64,000 nucleotides of DNA from Chrysomallon squamiferum (GCA_012295275.1 CM022672.1:33415716-33479715); one strand, 5' to 3'. Shown: positions 25,335 through 42,417, numbered from the stretch's first letter. Program-made: numbers and translations. Notes: generated by a model from the sequence alone, not told the origin.

Positions 25335-26906
25335 TTGAGATCGTACAATTATTGCTTGAACGAAAAAACCAAAGTATTTGGTTCATAAAAATATTATTTT
25401 GATAGACTTTTGTTTTCAAAATTTGCTTATTGAATATATATTATTAAAAGTTGTTTTAATCCTTACTTATGTGTTACAGATATATATATATATATAATAT
25501 GTAAGAATAATGTTTGATATGATAATGTGTTTTGTCATATATAGATATTTACTGTTATAAAATGTAAGTTATGTTATTTACACAAGTGGTGATAGGGATG
25601 GATAGAAAAATAGTTTTCCTTTTGTATTTTAATACTTGTAATACTGATGAATTGTAAGAAATGTTACTTTGATTTTAAAATATTCCATTTATATCAACAA
25701 CAACTAAAAAATAACAAGGAGCTGATAGATATGTTATAAATATGTAGAATTAGTTTTTTTCTGGTTTTCATTTTGTATTCAGTAAGTTGTTTTTGGCAGT
25801 TTTAAGACTAAATCAAGTGCAAATCACACGATTTATGTTTACCTTACATTTAATTTACTAATATCAACCAGTGATTAATAATTAATTCTAATTTTAGTAT
25901 GTATATTATTATAAATATTTTGGTTTTGTATTTTTAAAAGCATTTTGTTTTTTAAAATTAATATTAAAATATGTTTTGAATGATACGAACTTCATACAAT
26001 TTGCTTAGCAAATAATCTGATGATACATGTTGGCAAATTTTCATTTGATATATAATATTAAGTGTGTTGATAAACAGCTTAACAGTGATAAATAAGTGGT
26101 GTTAATATAAAAATAATCTACAAATAAAAGAGAAACATTTTCTGATGTGTCAGCAGATTACAAAATTGGCTTGGTTAAATCAAGCAGTAGTTAATAAACC
26201 AACATGCTCGATTATAATTAATAACTTCATTTCATATCCTAATAGAGAAAATGTATTGTATCATATGAAGAAGAAGTATCTTGGCTATAAATTGTTTTTG
26301 TTCATAACTACTTGAATTATTATTATTATTATTAAAGAATATTATTTTATTTAGTTGTGTAAGTTGATCACCTGCAAGTCATATGTGACAACACAAGTGA
26401 TGATAGGTTTTGAATGAAGACCATAAACTTTTTAACATAATTTTTATATTTATTTCCATATTATTATTATCTTATGACATTTATAAATCTATGTATAGAT
26501 TCATCTAAACATGAATTTCATTTTAAAATATTTATTTATCAATTAGTATTATAATTATTTAAAATGTAGGTATTTTGGCTATTAATATTTTGTTTAATCA
26601 TGACAGCTTGAGACAGGTGAATGTTAACACATGAATTCATAAGCTTTATGCAAATTAAGATTTGAATTAATATTTAATCTGAAGAAAAAGAAAGGATTTC
26701 TTTTCTATATCTCTGAACCTATAAAAAGTTACAAAATATTTGTTAGAGTCATCAGTGTTCTAAGACAAAAGACTGTTGTAAACTCACCATATAATAATAC
26801 CACATTACCATGTGCTTCAGGAAAATCTGGTCTAAGTTTGCCAAAAAATGTCCTTAACATGTGTATGTTATAAGAATAGGTATAATAATATTAATAATAA
26901 TAATAC

Positions 26907-26976
<70 letters not shown>

Positions 26977-27059
26977 CATAAACATATTCATGTTAAGTAA
27001 CATTAAGAAAAAAAGAAAGGAAAAGAAAAGAATTTATTAAATGAAACAGTTGTCAAAAC
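25335..27059 (+). repeat. Sacsin-downstream block S, copy 1
   Basis: AT-rich non-coding block that recurs in part at 41780-42417 (direct) and, more diverged, inverted at 59161-60645. It ends with a (TTA)n array at about 26905-26976 and then the first P block. Confidence 0.7.
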
Positions 27060-30000
27060 TTACCTCGTATAGACAGTTTAAAATACAGCTGGATGGTGCG
27101 ACCGAGTACGGGGGTATCGTAAAATAATATTTCATTTTTCTAATCATCTTGTATTTACTTTTTTTATCGTCTGCTTCGTTCACCTACTTTATAAACTAGA
27201 GTTACTTCCCTTCCTTTACTAACGAAGACCTTATTGTAACAGTATGTTTTATTTATAGTTGAGTTCGATATCATATATATATATATATACCTGACTTTTT
27301 ATATAATTTTTTGTTTTTTATTTTTTAAACTTTATGGTTTTTTGTTTATATAAATCATTGACTTATTTACTTATTGTAGTCGTCTGCTTCTTTGAACTGC
27401 TTATTATCTAGAGTTACTTCCCTTCTGTCAATAACAAAATATTTGATTTTTTCATCGATGTTCGATATCTAATAAAAATAAATATGTTATTGCAAATTGA
27501 ATAACGATGATTATGAGTAACTAACTAGGTCGTAACTAACATAGCTAATCGATTAGAAAACATTTAAGGTAATTTAAATTTTTACTTTTATTGTCACTGT
27601 CGTTAAAATATTTAATTTAGAAAAAATATATTATGCTTACTTTTATTTTTCTTTGTATTCTTCATTTTAATACTTTAATTATTTATCTTCAGTGTAAATT
27701 ATATCGATAACAATGTGTGCTAAGTAATAAATAAATATAGACAAAAAGAAAATGTTTGTTTATTTTATTAAAATGTATTTTGATTCTTAACATCGTCTAT
27801 TTTCAATCGTTCTTTTTTGACTGACACCATTTTGGAAACATTAATGATAGGACAAAAAGCAAGGACAAAACAAAGGAAATTATGTAGGTGTGTAACAGGC
27901 CTCTGATGTGGTTGAACATGGCGTTTTGATCCAGATAATAAAAGCTCTAGACACAATAATTCAGACTAAACTGGTTTCGATCCTATTTACGTGAGTCACA
28001 TGATGTGGAAGAAATCGGTGGCATTACTTCTATCATGGGTCGCATATTCTTTTTCATCTAATGCGAACGATATCCCATTAGATGTCTAGGGTAAATTATT
28101 ATTCTATACCGACGACTGCTCTGCTATTGCTAGACAGAAACACAACAGAATTTCAGCAGTAACTTTGGAATGAACTAGAATGAACATTGCGTTGCTAATT
28201 GATAATAAATTGTCTCTTCACTTGGGAAAGACTGAGTCAATTCTCTTTGCGTGAAACATGAAACAGCGTAGAGGGGTGAGGAAGAGAGACGATCTTGTCT
28301 TTCTTTAACGTAAAACCCGGTTATCTATGAAACTTTAGTTCATTTGACACAGTTCTTTTAACTAACTATGTTTATTTTATTATAGTACTATTTTTTATAT
28401 TTATATTCTTCAGATAATCTAATCTCTGTATATGAAATAAAGAAAAGATGAAGTAACGACAGATGTTAAACATGTATTGATAGTAATATGTAAATAATCT
28501 CTTTCTGACTGTCAACATCTGCTAATAATTAGTTCTTTTACACGAATATACGCAATACCGAGTTTTTAAATTTTGAAGATACATTAAATAGTGATCAGTT
28601 TTGTTTGAGGAACTAAAGCACCTTTGAAATTTTACCCACCTAATGGTTTCTCTTTTCTCTTTGATTCCACGGGATTCACCAACGTCCTCAGAAACTCAAT
28701 CGAGGTTTGAGTCCAGGCTCTGGTTCTGGGTATGGAGGGAGAAGCGGGAAACGGGCGGTTGCAGAAGACAGCGGTTCCGTTTGATGATCACGGAGGTCAC
28801 GGAGAGAACTTGAAACTTTAGCCTTGCTTTGATCAGCGTTTTGCAGCGGAATCTGGTATGATAGGAGAAACTAGATCCTATAAAGGGTTGTGTTTTTGTT
28901 AGTAATTTATTTTCACTTCTTAATGCAGTTTTCGTTGATCAGCCATATGGTTGTCTGGTACACTGGGCGAACATAATGAATGTGGTGTTGGGGACCAGTG
29001 AGCCATTTTCTGTGGGTTTCGATAAGCCACTCTGATGTTCCATGGGCAGGTGGCTCATTGGATCCCACTGCATTTCAAACGAACAGATAACTGATAGGTA
29101 CTTAATTACTGGTATTACTTTACTTCATGATAGATTAGAATGGTGTATATCCTATAAAAAGATTACCTAGAAAGAAAAAATACGGAAGAAAGTGAGAGGT
29201 CTCTTCTCATACAATTTAGTGGCAAGTTTGATGCGTTCCATCTTGAATACGATTCAGCAATAGTTTAGGACTCTTGAAACTGCGTTGAAACCATAGAAGC
29301 TGAGTCAGTAGCACAATATGCCCTAGACTGAGATCAGTGTGTTGAAAATGTATTTCAACACCTTAGTTCATAGCTGTATGTGCACTTGAAATGAAATTTA
29401 TGAAAAGGATTTACAAGAGTGTTGTTTCTAGGTAGTTTTACTGTTTGATATCATGACCCACAGGATCCCTTTCCCTGGGGCCTGATGGGATATCACGGCC
29501 AATGTTAATAAAGAGTTTACGATAACGATGATGTTGAAGAAAACCTATCAAATTCTATATTTTAATCTCAAGCAATAAGGCCTCTATAAGCTTCAACAGT
29601 TTCTCTATGAGCAGCTGTCAAGGTTTTCATGAAATGATCAATTATCTGAAAAATGGCTGATCGCCCCTTGCAATTTCTGTTGAGATATCCTTCATGTCTA
29701 GATCCAAAATAGGTGTACTATCCTAGTTTTTAAGCGTTTCTATGTATTTTAATGCTATATGCGTTTGCAGTATTTTCCTTAGCAGAGAGAGAGAGAGAGA
29801 AATCTGAGAGAGAGAGAGAGAGAGAGAGACACTGCTACAGCAGCTTTTTAAATGACTGCACACCGATAAGGACAACCCAAATTGTCACTGTCACTTGTTC
29901 AGTAGCTAAAGATTTGAATACTGATTTATTTGGCTGACACTTGAACTCTTTCATTGAAATACACTTTTAAAAAGCAGCTGGCTTCCTTTATCATCACAAT

Positions 30001-31247
30001 GGCGACCGTAACGTCGCGATTTATCAAATCTCTTCAGTGATGCAGGCTGTTTAAAACATTTTTCAAAGGTACGTGAACGAGACATTTTATTGAGAAATAA
30101 TGCAGATGTCTGTTTATGATTTGTCAACTGAACGAGAAATGGTGCACGCATTGTTGATATAATATTTGTCACATCGCGACACACATCAGTTTTATTTTTT
30201 ATAAGTCAGCTGTTATTGCTACCGGTGTTAAGAACGATTCATATTAGCTGTCGAGTTATCCAGGTACTAATGTATAACTGAATTTAAATATACTGTGTTT
30301 ATTTATTTGTTTCTTTGTTAGATCATTATTTATTATTAATTTATTTATTTATTTTTTTATTCATTCATTTTTTTCTTTTTATTTTTTTATTTTTTTTTTT
30401 TTTCAAATTTAGTTAATACTAATCAATTTATTAATATCTAACTGAATGAATACATAAAAAAATAAAATAAATAAATGGTAAAAATAACGATTATTTTTCT
30501 TCTCTTTATTTTTTTTGTTTTAATTTTTATTTCTGTATTTGTATTTTATTTATTTATTTATTTTTTTTTATTTATTTTTTTGATTTTTTTAGTTATAAAA
30601 TGACATCTGTTACTGAATGTCTATTTTTTAAATAGTATTTCGTTTCTTTACGTAGTATTTATATTATTATTTTTATTTAACGAACCATGACTCATAAACA
30701 AATACAGTACATACATGTACATGTATGCATACTGAAATATCGATTTATATACACTTACACAAGACAGAAAGAAAGAAAAGAAAAAAAAAAAGTTAAAAGA
30801 ACGAACGAAAGAAAGAACAAAAAAAAAGACTGACTCAGACAGACACACATACAGAAAGATAGAGATAATAGACAGGTAGTTAGTTATGCAGGCAGCTAGA
30901 TAGACAGAAAGGAAAAAAAAGGCAGATAGAGAAACAGACAGAAATCAACACGGTCAGATGGAAATGTGTATATATAAGACATATAGATTGCTATAGAGAC
31001 AGATCACTCGTGCAGGAACTCGTGATGGGATGATAAATCGTTATACAACAAACCATTCAACAAAAGCCGATGGGTGATAGAATAAGCAAAGTATACTTGA
31101 TATGACTGTGTGTGTGTGTATGTCTATGTGTTTGTCTGTCGGTGTGTGTATGGATTGTGCATAAAAATACACGTCAAACAAGCACATACACGTAAAGATG
31201 CACATATAATCATTAAAACACAGACACAAACTCATACGTTATACACA
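27060..31247 (+). repeat. Duplicated spacer block P, copy 1
   Basis: About 4.2 kb block found again at 42418-46378 (direct), 55271-59160 (inverted) and 61437-64000 (direct, cut by window end). Contains a LINE reverse-transcriptase relic, several short conserved non-coding stretches, and a T-rich and GACAGA-rich tail. Short frames such as 27956-27768 (minus) recur in other copies but lie over the transposon relic and are not credible genes. Confidence 0.75.
27936..28254 (+). mobile_element. Non-LTR retrotransposon reverse transcriptase relic
   Basis: Decayed RT in shifting frames: KALDTIIQTKL, then NWFRSYLRESHDVEEIGGIT, then NANDIPLDV (stop), LLFYTDDCSAIA (the FxDD catalytic box, here YTDD), and LLIDNKLSLHLGKTESILFA. 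These match the order of LINE RT palm motifs. At least two stops and two frameshifts, so inactive. The same relic sits in every P copy. Confidence 0.8.
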
Positions 31248-33200
<1,953 letters not shown>

Positions 33201-33327
33201 TCATAGTAACTCTCCCGTCAAGCAGTCATGTGACGTATCGTCAGCCTTCACCAGCAGAGCTTTGCAACCGTCTGCTTTGACGATGCATCCGTCTGGAGGT
33301 TGAATTACTCCCGCTCTGATACCATAT
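33201..33327 (-). pseudogene. Orphan type B beta-MSP terminal exon
   Basis: Minus strand: acceptor GTACACAG, then YGIRAGVIQPPDGC..., 41 codons to TGA at 33201-33203, with all three terminal-exon Cys intact. Upstream intron 2 continues only to about 33829, where it switches to another duplicated block; exons 2 and 1 are missing where the other type B genes carry them. The frame is intact, so recent truncation is likely. Confidence 0.7.
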
Positions 33328-35310
33328 CTGTGTACAACGACAATAACAACGTCAACAACAACAACAACAACAACAATAATAATAACAATAATAATCATCA
33401 TAATAACAATAATGATGATGATGGTGATAATAGTAGTAGTAGTAGTAGTAGTAGCAGAAGTAGTAGTATTAATGGTGATTGCAGTAGTGTTAGTAATATG
33501 TACGCACACACACACACAGACACACACACACACGGGTTTTGCAGTTATGAAAATTGAAAAGTAGCTTCACTTTCAACTGGTTTATATATAAAAAAATGTT
33601 TTAGGGGTCTCGTTTCATATGAAGACCATAACGAATGGAGGCTGGTTTTTTTGTGTGTTTTTTTCAAGAAGGTGTTGCCATCTGATAGAGAGAGTGTCAT
33701 TACGATGGGACTGGTCCTGCTTATCTTCGAGGTGATAGTGAATACATAAGATATAATAATAATAATAAAACTAAATAATAATAATAATAATAATGATAAG
33801 AATCATCATCATGACCATCATCATCGTCATCGATAGTTTTATTTTTATAAGTCAGCTGTTATTGCTACCGGTGTTAAAAATGATTCATATTGGCTGTCGA
33901 GTTATCCAGGTACTAATGTATAACTGAAATTAAATATACTGTGTTTATTTATTTGTTTCTTTGTTAGATCATTATTTCTTTTTTATTTATTTATTTATTC
34001 ATTCTTTCTCTTTTTTTTTAGTAACTTTTTTCGCAAATTTAGTTAATACTAAACATGAAAGAATGAATACAAATAATAATTAATAAATAAATAAACAGTA
34101 ATAATAACGATTGTCATTTTTCTTCTCTTTATTTTTATTTTTCTGTTTAATTTTTAATTCTGTATTTGTATTTTGCTACCATATTTATTTATTTTTTACT
34201 TTTTTGGATATTTTTTAGTTATAAAATGACATCTGTTACAGAATGTCTATTTTTGAATAGTATTTCGTTTCTTTACGTAGTATTTATATTATTATTTTTA
34301 TTTAACGAACCATGACTCATAAACAAATACAGTACATACATGTACACCTTATGCATACTGAAATATCGATTTATATACACTTACACACGACAGAAAGAAA
34401 GAAAAGAGAAAAAAGTTAAAAGAACGAACGAAGGAAAGAACAATAAAAAAAGACTAATACTCAGACAGACACACATACAGAAAGATAGAGATTATAGACA
34501 GGTAGTTAGTTATGCAGGCGGGTAGACAGAAAGAAAAAAGAAAGGCAGATAGAGAAACAGACAGAAATCGCACGGACAGATGGAAATGTGTCTTTATAAG
34601 ACATATAGATTGCTATAGAGACAGATCACTCGTGCAGGAACTCGTGATGGGATGATAAATCGTTATAGAACAAACCATTCAACAAAAGCCGACGGGTGAT
34701 AGAATAAGCAAAGTATATAAACTTCATATGACTCTGTGTGTGTATATGTGTGTGTGGTTGTCTGTCGGTGTGTGTATGTATACTTGAGATGACTGTGTGA
34801 GTGTGTGTCTGTGTGTTTGTGTGTGTGTGTGATTGTGTGTGTGTGTGTTTGTGTGTCAGTGTGTGTATGGATTGTGGATGAAAACACATGTCAAACAAGC
34901 ACATAAACGTAAAGATGCACATATAAGAATTGAAATATAACACAAACCCATACGTTATACACATTCTAAATTAACATATACACACGGACATAGAGAAATC
35001 CAGAAACGGACTCTAAATTAGAAATATACTGTAATTAATGTATTACAAGATATCCTAACAAAAAGCAAGAAAAAAAAAAGAGAAATAAGAATAATAATAA
35101 TCCTCTGTTGATTGTTTTTGTTATTCAGTCAGCGGTGTTTGGTTTCTTTTAATTAAGCATTTCACAAAGAAATATGCTATTTTTGTTTGTTTCGTATTAC
35201 TAAAAAAAGCAAAGAAAAACCCAACAAAACAACAATTATCTACAATAAATGCTTCACAGAACCCGCATCAGCAGTTCAGGAATAGAAACGTTAGAGTAAA
35301 ATCTGAAGAA
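33328..35310. repeat. Truncated type B intron, P-tail copy and type A upstream region
   Basis: 33328-33829 is type B intron 2 with AAC/AAT/GTA arrays. From about 33830 it matches the tail of block P (30190-31230). From about 34970 it is the upstream region of a type A gene, matched inverted at 41199-41540. CA/GT tracts at about 34735-34870. No additional gene seen. Confidence 0.65.
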
Positions 35311-35642
35311 ATGTTGCTTTTCATTCTGCTATGTGTTTTAAATTTGCTTACAAGTACGGATTCAAGCTGTGTCTTTTACAGCCCTACACCATTCCGTAAG
35401 TAGAACATGATAATTTATATTACTGCAGGTTTTGGAAAATAGGTTCGATAAGTTGCTGATGCTGTTCCATTATTACTACGACTACTACCACTTATACCAC
35501 TGCAACTATCACCACTGCATCGATAACTACTACTACTACTACAACTACGGCTACTAGTATCCACTACTAGTCAATTGCTACTTCCAATACTTCTAAACAT
35601 AGATTAATGTTATAATAATAATTGTTATTGTTGTTGCTGCCG

Positions 35643-35686
<44 letters not shown>

Positions 35687-36602
35687 CACCCAAGTTACTA
35701 CTACTGCTGATACTACTATGTCTCCTTTTTTACATGACTGCTACTACTACAGCTACTGCAATGTTCATCTACTTACTATTACTACTACTACTGCTACTGC
35801 AATGTTCATCTACTTACTATTACTACTACTACTGCTATCTTCATCACCAACATCATAATTATCATGATCATTATCATTATTACTACTACCACTCCTACTA
35901 CTTCTAAAGCCTCATCATCAACAACATAATTTTTGTCAGTATGATCATGTTAATTTTAATAATGGCGGAATAAAAAGTGCATATTTATATTATTTTATAT
36001 ACAGGTTCTGTGGGTAAACACTGTGAAGATAAAGATGGTAGACAATCAGACGTTGGCGACACGTATAAAGTAGAGGAGAAGTGTACAAAGTGCACATGCA
36101 CTGGTTTTGGCCTCTCATGTTGCGGGTTATTACTATTTCTTGCTCTTCTGTTTTTTTTTTTTTTTTTTTTTTTTTTTTGTTCTTGCTCTTTTTTTCTTAT
36201 TCGTTTTCTTCTTATGCTTCTTCCATTGTTTCTTCTTCTTCTTTTTCTACTTCTTCTAATACCATGTGCTCTGTTATTATTATCATTATCCACGTAGAAT
36301 GAGTGCATGCATATGTATACATGTGTATGCGTATATGTAGATGTATGTGTATATATTCACACACACATACATATTTATGTATGTACATATGTGTATGAAT
36401 TTATGTCTGTTTGTGTTTTTGTGTGTGTATCAAACCAGTTGAAAGTGAAGCTACTTTTCAATTTTCATAACTGCAAAACCCGTGTGTGTGTGTGTGTCTG
36501 TGTGTGTGTGCGCGTACATATTACTAACACTACTGCAATCACCATTATTACTACTACTTCTGCTCCTACTACTACTATTATCACCATCATCATCATTATT
36601 GA

Positions 36603-36633
<31 letters not shown>

Positions 36634-36801
36634 GTTGTTGTTGTTGTTGTTCTTGTTATTGTCGTTGTACACAGATATGGTATCAATGCGGGAGTAATTC
36701 AACCTCCAGACGGATGCATCGTCAAAGCAGACGGTTGCACACCTCTGCTGGTGAAGGCTGACGATACGTCACGTGACTGCTTGACGGGAGAGTTACTATG
36801 A
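35311..36801 (+). CDS. Beta-microseminoprotein-like secreted protein, chimeric A/B gene (3 exons, complete)
   Basis: Exons on the plus strand: 35311-35395 (ATG to phase-1 donor GTAAGT), 36005-36125 (acceptor TATACAG, donor GTTATT), 36675-36801 (acceptor GTACACAG, stop TGA). Product 110 aa: signal peptide at about 1-17 (MLLFILLCVLNLLTSTD), then exactly ten mature Cys at 20, 35, 55, 58, 60, 67, 68, 83, 90 and 104, the full beta-MSP pattern. Exons 1-2 and the start of intron 2 are type A (SVGKHCEDKDG..., KCTKCTCTGFGLSCC). From about 36431 the intron and exon 3 are type B (YGINAGVIQPPDGC...). No N-glycosylation sequon remains in the mature part, because type A carries it in exon 3 and type B in exon 1. 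Poly(A) signal at 36847. It is tail-to-tail with the type A gene at 41198-39655. Confidence 0.85.
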
Positions 36802-36846
36802 AAGTGAAAGAACTTTTGCGTAACTGTAAAACGAAAGTAAAACTGA

Positions 36847-36852
36847 AATAAA
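36847..36852 (+). promoter_or_regulatory. Poly(A) signal AATAAA of the chimeric gene
   Basis: 46 bases after the TGA; part of the type B-derived 3' sequence. Confidence 0.7.
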
Positions 36853-37667
36853 ATATTTTGCTAGCTGAATTTTTCTAACTCATGTAGTCATTTTGTTCAA
36901 GCTTATTAATATTCAGTCGGGGCATATGTTTGATCATAGAATTTATTATTTGTTTTATATTTGTTTTTGTCAAGCCAGGATGATTCGACCATATCATTCA
37001 GTGAGAACTATGTCAATGGAACTTTGAAAATAACAGCCTTTTCATAATCATTTATTTATTGCCAGTGTGTTCCAACAAAAATATATATTTATAATAATGC
37101 AAATTTCATGTTGTATATTCTAATCTTTTGTGTTATAAAAGAAATGATTTGCTAGTTTACAGTTATACTGTTCCTGTATCTGGAATCTACTGTTGGTGTC
37201 TAACGGTTTGCTGTTTCTTATTTAGTGCTGATAAATGATGTTTAAGACACACATACATATATTGAGAAACTGCAGGTGACATCTCCTCACTCTTCTGCTA
37301 GGGTGATAAATCCATCGTAACTAGATGAGATAGAAACAGGAATGAAAGGTTGTTCTGTATAGTATGATGACGATAGTATTATACCATCATGAAATAGATT
37401 ATTGACAATTTAATTTTAATTTTATTATTATTTTCTTGTTTCTTTTTTTCAATTTAGTTTTTATTTCATTTCAATTTATTTGATTTTAATTTTTATTATT
37501 ATAATTTCTTTTTGGTGACATAGTTTAAAATACTTAAAATCGATACAACATCTGCTGCACGGTGCTAACCCTACTGTAGAAGTAAAAGTGTTTATAAGAA
37601 CAACAAATTCACACATAAAAATTCAGTTAAATTTGCCAGTCATACAATCGACTGGGTCTACAGAATG

Positions 37668-37828
<161 letters not shown>

Positions 37829-38177
37829 GATACAAATAATAAGCTGCATGATAATTTAAACATTCATCATCATTCCAACATCAAACCAGCTTTCCAGCTA
37901 CGATAGCATGAAAAACAATAAATAAAACAATAATAATAATACCAAATAAATTTTAAATTTTAAATAAATAAAAAAAACATTTAAAAAAAAAAAGAAAACA
38001 AAAGATTAGATTTGATCTAGAAATGAAAAAATATGTTTTTAAAAAAATAATAATAATAAAAAATAAAAAAAAAATAAAAATAAGATAAATAAAAAAATAA
38101 AAATTAAATTTTCAAATCAAAAAAAAAATATATAATTATAATAAAAAAAAATCTTTCAGAGAGTTTTTGAGAGAGTC

Positions 38178-38255
<78 letters not shown>

Positions 38256-38660
38256 GAAAAAATATGTTTACTATATTTGCTAAGCTGGTATATACATATA
38301 TATATAGATGGATGCACAGATATAGAGTGAGTTTATTTTATTTTAATTTTTTTAAATTAATATATTTTGTGTGCTGTACTATAATTTACATCATACGTGT
38401 GTAAATCTCCTTCTTATATATCAACTCTGGTTCACTACCTGCTTAGCAAACATCTTTCTGTTACAGTTTATGGTAACTTAGGGTATCTTTTTCCAAGTTC
38501 ACTAAGTTAGAAATGTCACATAGGTATAGAAGAATGTTTCTGTTCGTTCTTCTCGGTTTTGCTGATGTTCTCGTAACCTTGGATGCAGGCTGTTTGATAA
38601 TGAGAACTGATACCTTCAGAACAGGTCTGTGTGTTAAACAACGGTGAAACGATGACAACT

Positions 38661-38743
38661 ATTTTAATGATATTCGATTTAGTATATTCGTGTATGTATG
38701 TATGTATGTATTATGTATGTATCATCTATGTATCCATCCATCC

Positions 38744-38809
<66 letters not shown>

Positions 38810-39127
38810 ATATATAATTAGTTTTGAAAAGATCAGCGTTTTAGTGATAAGGATTTTTGCAACATCCAGGTAGATCAAAATATAAAATGAATTAAATGAA
38901 AAAAAAAAAAAAAAAAATGAAATGTAGCAAAATAGCACAAACACACACAAGCACAAAACAAATATCACCTCTCTTCGTAATCTATCTTTATATTCTGTTA
39001 GTTATCTGTGTCATTGTCTGTTATTCTGGTTTCTGTATTTTTTATATATTAAACTTATATTCCTTATTGACATCCAGACATCCAGACAATTAAATGATTA
39101 GATACATGAAAAGTCTGACGAGCATAG

Positions 39128-39226
<99 letters not shown>

Positions 39227-39654
39227 ATACTGGTATCATTATAATAATAATATTATAACAACAATAATAATAATAACAACTGTGATAATGATCATGATGA
39301 TGATGATGATGATGATAACAATAAATTAAAACAATATGACTATTATGTTATGCTGGCGGGCGAATATGTTAAAACAAGAGAATAAATGTTTACACTGCTA
39401 CTGCTGAGCCAATTTCCTTTCTTGTCGGTCTGTATTGGCTTCCATTAATGTTTCATCAAACCATTTGTGATAGACAATATAAAACTTTTCTTGTTGCTGT
39501 TGTTGTTGCTGCTGCGTATGATGATGATGATAATGATGACGATGATGATTACAGTTTCAAAATTAACATAAAAGAAAAAAATAAAGAACGAAACAGGAGA
39601 CAATTTTATTTTTTTTAAATTTTTTTTTCAACAGACTGTTCGGATTCATCTACG
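38661..39654 (-). repeat. Type A 3' flank, inverted copy
   Basis: Inverse of 565-1490. (TCTA)n at about 38742-38808, (AAT)n then (AGT)n at about 39127-39227. Includes the poly(A) signal of the minus-strand type A gene (TTTATT at 39605-39610). Confidence 0.7.
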
Positions 39655-40024
39655 CTAATTAAAGTTGCATTTTTGAGTGATGTTGTTCTTATCCATTAAC
39701 ATCGGTTTGCAGTCGTCTCCTTATTTCACGATACATCCTTCAGGAACGAAAATTGCAACACCGGCAACACCATACCTGTACATTTATTATATTTTAATGA
39801 TTTCAAAAAATACATAAAATAATTACACACAGAAAGACCTATTATTATAATCAACTATATTAAACCCCTAAAAAACAAATACATATATATATATGTACGG
39901 ATGTATTTTTGTACATAAATGTACATATGTATATGCGTTTGTGTTTGTGTGTGTGTGTGTGTATATATATGTATGTATATATTATATGTATGTAGGTATT
40001 TATGTATGTATGCATCAATATATG

Positions 40025-40055
<31 letters not shown>

Positions 40056-41198
40056 TGATACACACACAAACACAAACACACATAAATTCATACACATATG
40101 TACATTTAGATACATAAATACATACGTACATACATAAATATGTATGTGTGTGTGAATATATACACATACATCTACATATACGCATACACATGCATACATA
40201 TGCATGCACTCATTCTACGTGGATAATGATAATAATAACAGAGCACATGGTATTAGAAGAAGTAGAAAAAGAAGAAGAAGAAGCAATGGAAGAAGCATAA
40301 GAAGAAAACGAATAAGAAAAAAAGAGTCAGAAAAAAAACAAAACAACAACAACAACAGAAGAGCAAGAAACAGTAATAACCCGCAACATGAGAGGCCAAA
40401 ACCAGTGCATCTGCACTTTGTACACTTCTCCTCTACTTTATACGTGTCGCCAACGTCTGATTGTCTACCATCTTCATCTTTACAGTGTTTACCCACAGAA
40501 CCTGTACATAAAATAATATAAATATGCACTGTTTATTCCGCCATTATTAAAATTAACATGATCATACTGACGAAAATTATGTTGTTGATGATGACGTTTT
40601 ATAGAGGTAGTAGGAGTGGTAGTAGTAATAATGATAATGATCATGATAATTATGATGTTGGTGATGAAGATAGTAGTAGCAGTAGTAGTAGTAATAGTAA
40701 GTAGATGAAAATAGTAGTAGCAGTAGTAGTATTAATAGTAAGTAGATGAACATTGCAGTAGCTGTAGTAGTAGCAGTCATGTAAAAAAGGAGACATAGTA
40801 GTACCAGCAGTAGTAGTAACTTGGGTGATAATAAGATATATATATATATATATATATATATAACATCGGCAGCAACAACAATAACAATTATTATTATAAC
40901 ATTAATCTATGTTTAGAAGTATTGGAAGTAGCAAATTACTAGTAGTGGATAATAGTAGCCGTAGTGGTAGTAGTAGTAGTAGTTATCGATGCAGTGGTGA
41001 TAGTTGCAGTGGTATAAGTAGTAGTAGTCGTAGTAATAATGGAACAGCATCAGCAACTTATTGAACCTATTTTCCAAAAACTGCAGTAATATAAATTATT
41101 ATGTTCTACTTACCGAATGGTTTAGGGCTGTAAAGTAAACAGCTTGAATCCGTACTTGTAAGAGAATTTAAAACACATAGCAGAATGAAAAGCAACAT
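39655..41198 (-). pseudogene. Beta-microseminoprotein-like type A gene with premature stop
   Basis: Exons on the minus strand: 41198-41114 (ATG, donor GTAAGT), 40501-40381 (acceptor ATGTACAG, donor GTTATT), 39775-39655 (acceptor TGTACAG). Exons 1-2 encode a signal peptide (MLLFILLCVLNSLTSTD) and SSCLLYSPKPFG, GKHCKDEDG, KCTKCRC, LSCC, all intact. In exon 3 the 18th codon is TAA (39723-39721) where the sister exons have AAG in VKKGD; this removes Cys9, Cys10 and the N-I-T sequon. The original stop would be TAG at 39657-39655. All splice sites are preserved, so the lesion looks recent. It is either a pseudogene, a null allele, or a consensus error at one base. Confidence 0.8.

Positions 41199-42417
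<1,219 letters not shown>

Noticed and set aside
27768-27956. 62-codon minus-strand ORF repeated at 62078-62266
   Set aside because: Antisense to the LINE relic and its flank; conservation is explained by the block duplication.
36307-36801. Single 164-codon ORF read through into the type B terminal exon
   Set aside because: Only the last 41 codons are protein-like. The rest is CA/TTG repeat translated through intron 2; the acceptor at 36674 and an intact upstream exon 2 give the better model. The same holds for 3389-3727, 11236-11559 and 33201-33533.
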